Positions 12,829 to 21,419 of a stretch of 21,419 nucleotides of DNA are shown piece by piece (position 1 is the stretch's first letter; each line of letters begins with the position of its first letter). The stretch is from CAIKZZ01 sp035604595 (lineage in GTDB: Bacteria; Pseudomonadota; Gammaproteobacteria; Steroidobacterales; Steroidobacteraceae). The notes under the pieces are model-generated. The model searched no databases. It was not told where the DNA came from and worked only from the letters and a program-made list of their open reading frames with translations. The position numbers and the translations under genes were made by a program. The stretch is taken from positions 1 to 21,419 of the forward strand of contig DATNIE010000022.1 of NCBI GenBank assembly GCA_035604595.1, given 5' to 3'.

Positions 12829-15204
12829 ATGACGGAGCAGTTATCTCCTGCCGGCACGGCCCCCGCATCGAGCGTCGTCTGGGCGACCTGGACGCCCGCG
12901 ACGAAGGATGCGGTGGGCACGTCCCTTGGAACGTCGCGCCTGTGGTTTACCGTGGCGCAGGGAATCATTACCGAGCTCTATTACCCGCGCGCCGACATTC
13001 CGCAGCTGAAGGACCTGGGGTTCATCGTCGCCGACGGTGCCGGCTTCTGGGTCGAGCTCAAGCGTCACGGCGATTACACGGTGAGCTGGCTGGGCGAGGT
13101 TGTCCCGGCGATCACAGTCCGGCACCAGCACGCGCGCTTCACGCTGACCGTGCGGATCTGTGTCGACCCCTGGCGGGACGTGCTGCTGGTCGACTTCTCG
13201 CTGGCGGGCGATGCGACTTTGCAGCTCTACGTGCTCGCGGCGCCGCGCATCGGCGGAGATGCGACCGCGAATCAAGCGTCGGCGGCCAACTGGGCGGGTC
13301 GGGACATCCTGTGGGCCGAACAGGGGCCGTTCGGGCTCGCACTCGCGGCGGTGGATCGCCGCGGCACGCCGGCGCTGCTGCAGCGTTCGGTCGGCTGCGT
13401 CGGCGAGAGCGATGGCTGGCAGGACTTTGCGCGTCACGGGCGCATGGACTGGCACTATGCCGCCGCCGGGCCCGGCGAGGTCGCGATGATGGCCGAGCTG
13501 CCGCGGGCGGGCACGCTGGCGGTCGGTGTGGCGAGCAGCCGCGAATCCGCGGCGACGCTCGCGGTGCAATCGCTCGCCGGAGGGTTTGTCACCGCCTGGA
13601 AAGCGTACTGCACCGGCTGGCGTCAGTGGCTGCAGGCCCTGCAATGGCCGGCGGCGCTGACCGAGCAGCTGACGCCCCAGTCGCTCGCCCTACTCAGGCG
13701 CTCGGCGGTCGTCATCAAGTGCCACGAGGACCGCACTTTTCCGGGCGCATTGGTGGCGAGTCTCTCTGTTCCCTGGGGCGAGACCAGCAGCAGCCGGGGA
13801 GGCTATCACCTGGTGTGGGCGCGCGATCTCGTGGAGGCGGCCGGCGCCCTGCTGGCACTCGGCTGCATGACCGATGCGCAGCACATACTCGGGTACCTAA
13901 TCGCGACCCAGCAGGCTGATGGGCACTGGTTCCAGAACCAGTGGCTGGGCGGGAAGCCGTTCTGGCAGGGCATCCAGCTGGACGAAACGGCGTTCCCGGT
14001 GCTGCTCGCGAGTGCTCTCGCCGAACATGACGCATTGGGCCAGGTGCACGTTGGCGACATGGTGCGACGCGCGCTGGCGTTCATCGCGCGCGTGGGCCCG
14101 GCCACCGATCAGGATCGGTGGGAGGAAAACACCGGCATCAACAGCTTCACGCTCGCCGTCGCAATTGCCGCGCTGGTGGAAGGCAGCCGCTTCCTCGAGG
14201 AGCGGGAGACCGAGTGCGCGCTGATGCTGGCCGATTCCTGGAACGCGCGGCTGGAAGACTGGACGTGGGCGGACGACACGGCGCTCGCCCGCAAGCTCGG
14301 CGTGCCCGGCTACTACATGCGCACCGCGCCTGCGGACGTCCTGACCCACGACGGAGCCAAACACCGGCCACTGCGGGTCAACAACCGCGGTCGGCTCGAG
14401 GCGGCCGCGGACGAACAGGTCGCGATTGATTGTCTGCAGCTCACCCGCTTCGGCCTGCGGGCCGCGACCGACCCCAAGATGGTGGCGAGCGTGCAGGCAA
14501 TCGATGCCTTGCTCAAGACGGACACGCCCAGTGGCCCGGTGTGGCACCGGTATAACGGCGACGGCTATGGCGAGCATCCCGACGGGACACCGTTCGATGG
14601 CTGGGGACGGGGCCGCGGCTGGCCGCTGCTGACCGGCGAGCGCGGTCATCTGGCGCTCTCGGCCGGCGAGGATGTGCGGCCCTACCTTGAGGCCATGCGG
14701 CAGATGGCCGGCGCCGGTGGCCTGCTGCCGGAGCAGGTCTGGGACAGCGCCGCGATCCCCGAGCGCGGGCTGCATCCGGGTCGGCCGACCGGCGCGGCGA
14801 TGCCTCTCGTGTGGACGCACGCCGAGTTCATCAAGCTCGCGATGAGTCTCGCCGCCGGCGCGCCGGTGGACCGCCCGGCGCACACCTGGGCGCGGTATAG
14901 AGGCAACCGGCCACGACTCAGCTACCGGCTCTGGCAGCCGCGCCAGCGCCTGCGGCACCTTCCCGCCGGCCACGAGCTGCGAGTACTGCTACCCGAACCC
15001 GGACGGGTGCACTGGGGCCTTGATGGCTGGCGGGATGCAGTCGACGTCGTGACCGAGGACTGGGGCCTCGGGCACCTCGCGAGACTCTCCACGCAAGGCG
15101 TCGCGGTTGGCGAGCAGATCCACTTCACGTTCTACTGGCTGGGGCGCGCGCAATGGGCGGACGAGGAGTTTGCCGTGAGCGTCGTCGGGGATGAGGCCCA
15201 GTGA
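12829..15204 (+). CDS. GH15 glucan 1,4-alpha-glucosidase (glucoamylase-like)
   Basis: Inverting exo-hydrolase predicted to release glucose from alpha-1,4-glucans or related oligosaccharides. The 791-residue product starts at ATG 12829 behind GAGGT; an ATG at 12763 would add 22 unconvincing residues. A bacterial glucoamylase N-terminal beta-sandwich spans about 17-290 (WTPATKDAVGTSLGTSRLWF, ITELYYPRADIPQLKDLGF). The catalytic alpha/alpha barrel covers about 310-690, with YHLVWARDLVEAAGALLALG, general acid candidate E432 in RWEENTG and general base candidate E635 in LLPEQVWD. About 100 residues of C-terminal beta domain follow. No signal peptide is visible, unlike secreted glucodextranases, so it may act on cytoplasmic glycogen or maltodextrin. 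No other carbohydrate gene lies in the window. A dextran- or trehalose-type specificity is possible. Confidence 0.88.
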   Translation: MTEQLSPAGTAPASSVVWATWTPATKDAVGTSLGTSRLWFTVAQGIITELYYPRADIPQLKDLGFIVADGAGFWVELKRHGDYTVSWLGEVVPAITVRHQHARFTLTVRICVDPWRDVLLVDFSLAGDATLQLYVLAAPRIGGDATANQASAANWAGRDILWAEQGPFGLALAAVDRRGTPALLQRSVGCVGESDGWQDFARHGRMDWHYAAAGPGEVAMMAELPRAGTLAVGVASSRESAATLAVQSLAGGFVTAWKAYCTGWRQWLQALQWPAALTEQLTPQSLALLRRSAVVIKCHEDRTFPGALVASLSVPWGETSSSRGGYHLVWARDLVEAAGALLALGCMTDAQHILGYLIATQQADGHWFQNQWLGGKPFWQGIQLDETAFPVLLASALAEHDALGQVHVGDMVRRALAFIARVGPATDQDRWEENTGINSFTLAVAIAALVEGSRFLEERETECALMLADSWNARLEDWTWADDTALARKLGVPGYYMRTAPADVLTHDGAKHRPLRVNNRGRLEAAADEQVAIDCLQLTRFGLRAATDPKMVASVQAIDALLKTDTPSGPVWHRYNGDGYGEHPDGTPFDGWGRGRGWPLLTGERGHLALSAGEDVRPYLEAMRQMAGAGGLLPEQVWDSAAIPERGLHPGRPTGAAMPLVWTHAEFIKLAMSLAAGAPVDRPAHTWARYRGNRPRLSYRLWQPRQRLRHLPAGHELRVLLPEPGRVHWGLDGWRDAVDVVTEDWGLGHLARLSTQGVAVGEQIHFTFYWLGRAQWADEEFAVSVVGDEAQ

Positions 15205-15240
15205 GCTCGCTCGGATCGTCCTCCTTCAATCGCTGAGCGT

Positions 15241-15273
15241 GCGCGCGGCCAGCCGACCGTGCATGCCGCGCGC
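15241..15273. terminator. Candidate hairpin after the glucoamylase gene
   Basis: GCGCGCGGC (15241-15249) is complementary to GCCGCGCGC (15265-15273) with a 15-base loop. It lies in the 136-base convergent gap between the glucoamylase and the efflux operon. No T-run follows. Confidence 0.35.
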
Positions 15274-15299
15274 TCATTCTCGCTGCCGGCCGTCGGTTG

Positions 15300-15332
15300 C
15301 TCGAGGCGACGCCGGTTGCTCGTCGCCTTGAG
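15300..15332. terminator. Candidate hairpin at the end of the RND efflux operon
   Basis: CTCGAGGCGACG (15300-15311) pairs with CGTCGCCTTGAG (15321-15332) through 12 pairs, one of them a G-U in one transcript, around a nine-base loop. It begins eight bases beyond the outer-membrane gene stop on the minus strand. No U-tract follows, so it may protect the 3' end or assist rather than cause termination. The decamer CGGTTGCTCG occurs twice here (15294-15303 and 15313-15322). Confidence 0.45.
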
Positions 15333-15340
15333 GATGCGCG

Positions 15341-16882
15341 TCACGGTGGGGAGCTGCTCAGCACCCGTCGAAACGCCGCGATGATGGCCGGCTGAGGACG
15401 CCGGATGGCCGGCACGGCCTGGTAGTTCTCCCAACCGCCGCCGAGACTCTTGTAGAGCTGCACGAACTGCTCGGCCTCGGCCACTTGCGCGGTCACGTAC
15501 TGCTCTTGCAGATCGTAGAACTGGCGCTCGGCGTCGACGACGTTGAGGTAATCCGTCAAGCCCCGCTCGTAGCGCTCCGTCGCGAGTTCCACCGCACGCT
15601 CGCCGGCGAGCATCCCCTCGCCCAGACGTAGCAATCGGTCCTGCTCGGCGTTGTAGGCGGTGAACGCCGTATCCACGTCCTGTACGGCGCCGAGGATCGT
15701 TCGACGATAGATGGCGAGACGTGCATGAGCCTCGAGGTCGGCGATGTCGGCCAGTCCGTCGAGCGTGCCGAAATCGAGCAGCGGCCATATCGCTCCGGGC
15801 CCGAACGACCAGATGTGCTTGTTGACGACCGGAGTGGTTCCCCATCCCTGTCCCTGAGATCCGATCGCGCCGACGAGCGCGATCTGCGGAAACAGGTCCG
15901 CCGTCGCGACCCCGATCCGCGCCGTGGCACCCGCAAGCTCGCGCTCCGCCTGCTGGATGTCCGGCCGGCGCTTCAAAAGATCCACCGGGACTCCGGGCTG
16001 GACGGCTTCCGGCAGCGCTGGAATCGGCTGGGCCTCTGCGAGCTCCTTTGCGAGAGTCTCGGGATACTCGCCCAGCAGCACCGCGAGGCCGTACTGCGCG
16101 GCACTCGCCTGCGCGTTGACGGGCGCGATCTGCGCTTCGAGCGTCGCAAGCTCCCGGGCTGCCAGCGTGACGTCGAGCTCGTTGGTGATCCCCCGCTCAT
16201 AGCGAATGGTCACGAGACGCAGCGACTCGCGCAGGACCGCGCTCGCTTTTTGCAGGATGGCCGCCTGGGTCTGAAATCCCCGCAGCTCGACGTACGCGCG
16301 CACGACATCCGCCACGACCGAGGTGAGGACCCCGTTGCGCGCCGCGGCGGCTGCCTGCCGGTCGTAGCGGGCGGCCTCAATCTCTCGCCGGTATTTTCCG
16401 AACACGTCGAGTTCCCAGACGGCGTCGAAGCCCGCGATCGTGTTGATGTGCTGCAATCCGTTCGTGTTGTCAGCCGACACCAGCGCCTGCGCGACGCGCC
16501 CCCGGGTGAGGTCGGTCCCGGTCCCGCGGCCGGCTGCGGCGCTCGCATCCACCTCCGGCAGCGCGTAACCCAGCACGACCGCCTCATACGTTCGGGCCTG
16601 CTGCAATCGGGTCAATGCAATCTCGAGATCCGGGTTGGCCGTGATCGCGCGCTCGACGAGCGAATCGAGCTCGTGATCACCCAGCGTCCGCCACCAGCTT
16701 GCGAGCTGCTGATCGGCGAGCGCCGGTGCAGGTGCCGGTGTGGCGCCGGACGCATCGAGTGCGGCGAAGGCTGCGGGTGCATCGACCGCGGGGCGGTGAT
16801 AATCAGGGCCCGCCGCGCAGCCGGCCACTCCGAGGAGTACACCCAGCACGACCGCTCGCGGAGCGTTCATCGGTGAGTCCAT
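15341..16882 (-). CDS. RND efflux outer-membrane lipoprotein channel (NodT/OprM family)
   Basis: Outer-membrane factor of a tripartite pump. The 513-residue product has a lipoprotein signal peptide with lipobox GVAGC (C22), followed by AAGPDYHRPAVDAP, the classic start of mature NodT-type proteins. Two outer-membrane efflux repeats cover roughly 65-280 and 285-495. Family signatures include LLKRRPDIQQAERELAGATA and IGVATADLFPQIALVGAIG in the second repeat and YERGLTDYLNVVDAERQFYD near the end. The ATG at 16882 overlaps the adaptor stop by one base (TGATG); M5 at 16870 is an alternative that leaves the signal peptide intact. Last gene of the efflux operon. Confidence 0.94.
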   Translation of the reverse strand: MDSPMNAPRAVVLGVLLGVAGCAAGPDYHRPAVDAPAAFAALDASGATPAPAPALADQQLASWWRTLGDHELDSLVERAITANPDLEIALTRLQQARTYEAVVLGYALPEVDASAAAGRGTGTDLTRGRVAQALVSADNTNGLQHINTIAGFDAVWELDVFGKYRREIEAARYDRQAAAAARNGVLTSVVADVVRAYVELRGFQTQAAILQKASAVLRESLRLVTIRYERGITNELDVTLAARELATLEAQIAPVNAQASAAQYGLAVLLGEYPETLAKELAEAQPIPALPEAVQPGVPVDLLKRRPDIQQAERELAGATARIGVATADLFPQIALVGAIGSQGQGWGTTPVVNKHIWSFGPGAIWPLLDFGTLDGLADIADLEAHARLAIYRRTILGAVQDVDTAFTAYNAEQDRLLRLGEGMLAGERAVELATERYERGLTDYLNVVDAERQFYDLQEQYVTAQVAEAEQFVQLYKSLGGGWENYQAVPAIRRPQPAIIAAFRRVLSSSPP

Positions 16883-18216
16883 CAGCGCTGCGCACCGACC
16901 ACCTGGGTCGGGCCGGCGGCATCGCCACTGACGCTGACCACATCACCGGCCGCAATCTGGCCGCTGATGTTGAGCACCAACCGGTCGCCGGCAGCGATGC
17001 CGGAGGCGAGCTCCACCATGCTGCCATTGTCGCGAGCGATCGTGACCGGCTGGAACTCGACCCTGCTGCCGGCCCCGACGCGCGCGACCTGCGGGCCGTT
17101 GGCACGAAACACCAGCGCCGCCGCAGGGACTTCGACGAGTCCGCGCGGCTCCAGCCGAAACGTCACCGTCACATACATGCCCGGAACCAGTGCGTGATCC
17201 TTGTTCGGGATGTCGACTTCCACCCGCATCGTCCGCGCCTGCGCGTTGATCGCCTCCGCCGACCGGGCGATTTGTCCGGTCAGCACGCCGCCGCGGGCGC
17301 CCCTGGCCTGCACCTCCGCCGGCACGCCCGGTTTCATGAGCTCCGCCGCGAGATTCTGCGGCACGTCGACGAACACCCGCAGCGGGTCGCTCTGACTCAT
17401 CCGGTACAGGGGCGTCGTCGCGGACGTGCTGCCGGCCGTGACGAGATTGCCGATGTCAATCTTGCGTTCGGTGATTGTTCCGTCAAACGGCGCCCGCACC
17501 TGCTTGAACTGGGCGAGCGCGCTGTACTGATCGACGCGCGCCTTATCGAGGGCCACCTGAGCGGTCGCCGCGTAGAGGCGCGCTTCACTGGTCTCGAAGT
17601 CCGCTTTCTTGGCATCGCGTTCCTGCTCGGACACGACTCCCTTGGGTGAATCCCGCCAGCGTTCATTGGTGGTCCTGCCGAAGTCCGCCTCGGCCTTGCG
17701 CGCAACAGCCTGCGCATCCGAGGCTTTCAACTGCGCGACGGCGGCGCTGAGTTCTGCGTCGAGCTCCGGCGTCTCGATCGTCGCGAGCAGCTGCCCCTTC
17801 TTGACGTGATCGCCGATATCGACGAGCCAGTTCCCGACATAGCCGTTGACCCGCGCGTAGATCGTCGTGTCGAACCACGCCGCGGTCTGTCCGGGGAGCA
17901 CGAGGCCCTGGCCGCCGGCCGCCGGCCGCGCGACCACGGTATCCACCGGGTGCGGCGCTAAGTAGGCGCGCTCCGAGCTTTGTGCCAGGAAGTGCTCGTG
18001 AACGAAGCGGATCACGCGCACCGCCACGAAACCGACCAGCAGCACGGCTGCCGCGACGATGACGGCCCGCTTGAGCCGCCGGCCCGTGTCCGGATCGAAC
18101 GCCGTCGAAACCGCCTGATGCTCGGTTCTGGCAACGTCATCCGGGAACTCGGCTTTAGGCGCGCTGTCCTCGGGACCCGCCGGTGATGGCGGCGCGGGTG
18201 ATTCAGGCGGCGGCAT
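16882..18216 (-). CDS. RND efflux periplasmic adaptor subunit (HlyD/MFP family)
   Basis: Bridges the inner-membrane pump to the outer-membrane channel. The 444-residue product has a Pro-rich cytoplasmic head, one membrane anchor at about 50-70, a lipoyl-like half-motif near 115-155 (ARVNGYVGNWLVDIGDHVKK then GQLLATIETPELD), an Ala/Lys-rich coiled-coil hairpin at about 155-225 and the returning half-motif QVRAPFDGTITERKIDIGNL near 235-255. Beta-barrel and membrane-proximal domains follow (MRVEVDIPNKDHALVPGMYV). It is anchored by a transmembrane helix and not by a lipid. The start overlaps the pump stop by 14 bases, a sign of translational coupling. Confidence 0.94.
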   Translation of the reverse strand: MPPPESPAPPSPAGPEDSAPKAEFPDDVARTEHQAVSTAFDPDTGRRLKRAVIVAAAVLLVGFVAVRVIRFVHEHFLAQSSERAYLAPHPVDTVVARPAAGGQGLVLPGQTAAWFDTTIYARVNGYVGNWLVDIGDHVKKGQLLATIETPELDAELSAAVAQLKASDAQAVARKAEADFGRTTNERWRDSPKGVVSEQERDAKKADFETSEARLYAATAQVALDKARVDQYSALAQFKQVRAPFDGTITERKIDIGNLVTAGSTSATTPLYRMSQSDPLRVFVDVPQNLAAELMKPGVPAEVQARGARGGVLTGQIARSAEAINAQARTMRVEVDIPNKDHALVPGMYVTVTFRLEPRGLVEVPAAALVFRANGPQVARVGAGSRVEFQPVTIARDNGSMVELASGIAAGDRLVLNISGQIAAGDVVSVSGDAAGPTQVVGAQR

Positions 18217-21200
18217 TGGCTTTACCCGTAGCGGCTGAGTCGGAGACAGGCGTCCTCAAGCGTCGCAACAGCCGATACATGGTCGGCACGAAGATCAGCG
18301 TCGCAAACGTCGCAAACAGCAAACCGCCGATGACCGCCCGGCCGAGCGGCGCGTTCTGCTCGCCGCCCTCGCCGATGCCCAAGGCCATCGGAACCATGCC
18401 CACAATCATCGCGCCCGCCGTCATCAGCACGGGCCGAAGCCGCGTGTAGCCGGCGCTGGCCGCCGCCTGCAGCCCGTCATCGCCCGCTTCCATGCGCTGA
18501 TTTGCGAAACTGACGACCAGAATACTGTTCGCGGTCGTCAAGCCGATGCACATCAGCGTTCCCATCAGCGCCGGCACGCTGAGCGGCGTTTCCGTCAGAA
18601 ACAGCATCCACAGCACCCCTGCGAGCGCGAACGGGACCGCCAGCAGCACGATCAGCGGATCCATCCAGCTCTGGAAGTTCATGACCAGAAACAGGTAGAC
18701 GAGGATAACGGCAAGTGCGATCCCGGTGAAAAGCCCGGCATAGCTCTCCCGCATCGTCTCGACCTGGCCGCTCAGCGTGACCGTCAGCGCCTTGGTCGCT
18801 GCCGGCCGGTGGGCGCTGAGCACGCGATCGATGTCCTGCGCGGCCGAGTACAGATCGCGGCCCTGCACGTCCGCGTGCACGTCGAACACCGGCCGGATGT
18901 TGAGCTGCGAGATCGCGAGCGGCACCGCACTGCGTCCGAAGGATGCCAGGTTGACCAGCAACTGCCCCTGCCCCGGCACGGGACCTGAGGTGACCGGAAC
19001 CGTCTGCAGGTCCTGCGAGGAGCCGATGCGGTACGGCGGGACCTGAACCGCCAGCGGGTAGCTCACGCTGTTGCGCGGGTCCACCCAGAAGTTGGGCGCC
19101 GTCTGCGCACTCGAATTTGTGGCGACCAGCACGTCGTTGGCCGCCTCCTGCTGGGTGACGCCCGTCTCGGTCGCGAGCGCCCGGTCCATGTCGACGGTCA
19201 GCGCCGGCGCGTCCGGCACCTGGAACACGTGCGAGTCCACCACCCCGGGCACCCGCCCCATGGCGTGAGCGATCTCTAGCGCCAGCGAGAACGCCTCATC
19301 GCTGTCCGGTCCCGACACCCGGACGTCGATGGGCGCCGGCTGGCCGAAATTGAGGACCTGATCAACGATATCGGCGGGCTGGAAAAAGAACTGCAGCTGA
19401 GGGAACCGCTGCGGCAACTCCCGGCGCAGCGCGGCGATGAGTTTCGCGGTGGGCGAATGGGATTCCTTCAGCGAGATCAGTATCTCCCCGTCCATGGGTC
19501 CGACCGTCGCGGAATCGCTGAGGGCGATGTTGATGCCGCTGTACGGCAACCCGATGTTGTCGAGCATGACGTTGATCTGATCGGCACCCACGAGCTTGCG
19601 GATCTCGGACTCCACCGCAGCAAAATACTCCTGCGTCTTCTCGATCCGGGTTCCCGGGGGCGCCCGGACGTGCAGCCGCATCTGTCCGGCGTCGACCTGC
19701 GGGAAGAAGTCCCGTCCCAGCTGGGGAAACAACAGCGCCGACAGCACGATCAAGATTGCGAACGCGGCGACCGTCACCCGGGACTCCGACAGAGCCCACG
19801 CGAGCGTGTTGCGGTAGGCGTTGCGGAACTTCTCGAAGCCGCTCGCGAAGCCGAGCAGCGCGCGCTCGAGCGCGTGATGCGTCTCGGGGTGGGTGCCGAG
19901 CGCCCGGTGATGGGTCTCCCGTCCGTAGGCCTCGACTGGCCGGCGCATCAGATGGTCGAACAGCACCGGGACCATCGTGAATGAGAGTGCCAGGCTCGCC
20001 AGCAGCGATCCGATCACGGACAGCGACAGCGGTGAGAACAGGTACTTGGCCGTTCCCTGCAGCAGAAACACCGGCACGAACACGATGCAGATGCACAGGG
20101 TCGACAGGAAGGTCGGCACCGCGACCTCGCGGGCGCCGTCAACGATCGCGGTGTGCAGCGGCTCGTGCATGGCGACGTGGCGCTCGATGTTCTCGATCAC
20201 GACCGTGCCGTTGTCGACGAGGATGCCGATCGCCAGTGCGAAACCCCCGAGCGTCATCGTGTTCAGCGTCTGGCCCACGACGTCGATGAACAGCACCCCG
20301 GTCACGATCGACAGCGGGATCGCGGCCAGCACGATCAACGACAGGCGCACGTTGCCGAGAAACAGGATGATCACGAGTGCAGTCAGCGCCGCGGCCATGC
20401 CGCCGCTCAGCAGCACGCTGTTGAGCGCCGCCTTCACGAACACTGACTGGTCGAACAGGGTCTTGATGGTCACGCTCTGGGGCACGACCTTCCTGATGTC
20501 CTTCAGGGCCTCGCGTACCCCGTCGATGACCGCGAGCGTCGAGACGCCTCCGGTCTTGCGGATCATCATCAGCGCACCCGGAGTCCCGTCGACTGCGACC
20601 GAGTTGGTCTGTACCTGGAAACCGTCGTGAATGTGCGCGACGTCGCGCATGAACACCGTGTGCCCGTCGACCTGCTTGACCGGAAAGGCATTGATGGCCT
20701 CGATGACGTCCGGGGTGTTGTTCATCGTCAGCAGATAGTCGCGATCACCGATCTTCACATCGCCCGCCGGCAGAATGACGTTCTGGTGCTGCAAGGCGGT
20801 ACTGACGTCCGACGGGGAAAGCCCGCGCGCCTGCAGCGCGCGTGAATCCAGGTCCGCCATGATCACGCGCGGCTTGCCGCCATAGGGATACGGAACCTCC
20901 GCGCCGTGCACGACGGCCAGCGCCGGCCGGATGATGTTCTGGCCGAGATCATTGAGCTTCGTGTCCGGCAGCGACTTGCTCGCGAGGCTCAGCTGGATGA
21001 TCGGCACGTCGGTGGCGCCGTACCGCAGCACCAGCGGCGGGGTGATGTTCGGTGGCATGTACTTGAGCACAACGAGCGCGCTGCTCGCGAGTTGCGAGAC
21101 CGCGCGGGTCACGTCGGCGCCCTCATGAAGGTAGATCTTCTCTACCCCGACCCCGACATAGCTGACCGCTTCGATTCGGGCAATGTCGTCCACGAGCGAG

Positions 21201-21415
21201 GCGAGCTGGCGCTCGTGCAACGTCAGAATGCGGTTCTGCATGTCCTGCGCGCTCATCCCGTTGTAAGTCCAGACGACCGCGACCACCGGGATGTCGATTT
21301 CCGGGAAGATGTCGACCGGCATGCGCAACGCGGCGCCAAAGCCCAGCAGGCACACCAGGATCAGCCCGGCGACCACCGTGTAGGGCCGCTTCAGCGCCAC
21401 TTCTACGACGGACAT
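18203..21415 (-). CDS. RND efflux transporter permease with altered proton-relay residues
   Basis: Inner-membrane, AcrB-like resistance-nodulation-division pump of 1070 residues. It begins MSVVEVALKRPYTVVAGLIL, a typical RND first helix, four bases from the window edge. Expected architecture: TM1 at about 10-30, a large periplasmic loop, TM2-6 at about 335-495, TM7 near 545-565, a second loop, and TM8-12 at about 870-1045. Compared with AcrB, TM4 reads ILVDNGTVVIENIERH, so D407 is kept (D401) but D408 is Asn (N402). TM10 reads GLTTANSILVVSFAN, so the K940 position is Ala (A962). TM11 keeps the R971 and T978 equivalents (R992, T999 in RLRPVLMT). Substrate cannot be predicted. It is the first gene of the pump-adaptor-channel operon; its promoter is outside the window. 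Confidence 0.93.
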   Translation of the reverse strand: MSVVEVALKRPYTVVAGLILVCLLGFGAALRMPVDIFPEIDIPVVAVVWTYNGMSAQDMQNRILTLHERQLASLVDDIARIEAVSYVGVGVEKIYLHEGADVTRAVSQLASSALVVLKYMPPNITPPLVLRYGATDVPIIQLSLASKSLPDTKLNDLGQNIIRPALAVVHGAEVPYPYGGKPRVIMADLDSRALQARGLSPSDVSTALQHQNVILPAGDVKIGDRDYLLTMNNTPDVIEAINAFPVKQVDGHTVFMRDVAHIHDGFQVQTNSVAVDGTPGALMMIRKTGGVSTLAVIDGVREALKDIRKVVPQSVTIKTLFDQSVFVKAALNSVLLSGGMAAALTALVIILFLGNVRLSLIVLAAIPLSIVTGVLFIDVVGQTLNTMTLGGFALAIGILVDNGTVVIENIERHVAMHEPLHTAIVDGAREVAVPTFLSTLCICIVFVPVFLLQGTAKYLFSPLSLSVIGSLLASLALSFTMVPVLFDHLMRRPVEAYGRETHHRALGTHPETHHALERALLGFASGFEKFRNAYRNTLAWALSESRVTVAAFAILIVLSALLFPQLGRDFFPQVDAGQMRLHVRAPPGTRIEKTQEYFAAVESEIRKLVGADQINVMLDNIGLPYSGINIALSDSATVGPMDGEILISLKESHSPTAKLIAALRRELPQRFPQLQFFFQPADIVDQVLNFGQPAPIDVRVSGPDSDEAFSLALEIAHAMGRVPGVVDSHVFQVPDAPALTVDMDRALATETGVTQQEAANDVLVATNSSAQTAPNFWVDPRNSVSYPLAVQVPPYRIGSSQDLQTVPVTSGPVPGQGQLLVNLASFGRSAVPLAISQLNIRPVFDVHADVQGRDLYSAAQDIDRVLSAHRPAATKALTVTLSGQVETMRESYAGLFTGIALAVILVYLFLVMNFQSWMDPLIVLLAVPFALAGVLWMLFLTETPLSVPALMGTLMCIGLTTANSILVVSFANQRMEAGDDGLQAAASAGYTRLRPVLMTAGAMIVGMVPMALGIGEGGEQNAPLGRAVIGGLLFATFATLIFVPTMYRLLRRLRTPVSDSAATGKANAAA

Positions 21416-21419
21416 GCAG

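Overview
The window is high-GC, densely coded chromosomal DNA, most likely from a gammaproteobacterium. The layout of rpsB divergent from map-glnD-dapD is the E. coli-type arrangement, and the DsbB, DapE and second PhoU proteins resemble gammaproteobacterial forms. I cannot name a genus from sequence alone. No tRNA, rRNA, CRISPR array, transposase or phage gene was seen.

Layout. (1) 1-83: 5' end of rpsB (minus), divergent from map (287-1102, plus), with overlapping face-to-face promoters near 208-255. (2) map, glnD (1104-3821) and dapD (3970-4791) run on plus. (3) pstC-pstA-pstB-phoU (9158 down to 4828) runs on minus, with no pstS next to it. A Pho-box-like promoter precedes pstC. (4) dapE (9457-10587, plus) has a good sigma70-type promoter decorated with palindromes. 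(5) A second phoU (11145-11870) and dsbB (10619-11140) form a minus-strand pair. (6) 11871-12303 holds no recognisable gene. (7) Two tiny, adjacent, AT-richer genes (about 12304-12492 and 12503-12730) look like uncharacterised small-protein families; the first has no ATG or GTG start. (8) A GH15 glucoamylase without a signal peptide (12829-15204, plus). (9) A tripartite RND efflux operon on minus (21415 down to 15341): pump, periplasmic adaptor, outer-membrane lipoprotein channel, all with overlapping stop/start junctions.

How the parts work together. Map trims N-terminal Met, GlnD is the nitrogen-status sensor that modifies PII, and DapD and DapE catalyse successive-branch steps of succinylase lysine/meso-DAP synthesis. 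PstCAB with the in-operon PhoU imports phosphate and signals to PhoR/PhoB. The second PhoU keeps both intact metal motifs, while the operon copy has lost one acidic residue. DsbB re-oxidises DsbA in the inner membrane. The RND operon exports unknown substrates.

The observations most worth following are the two-gene small-protein module at 12304-12730, the RND pump that lacks two of the classical proton-relay residues, the paired diverged PhoU proteins, and the palindrome-rich pstC/dapE intergenic region.
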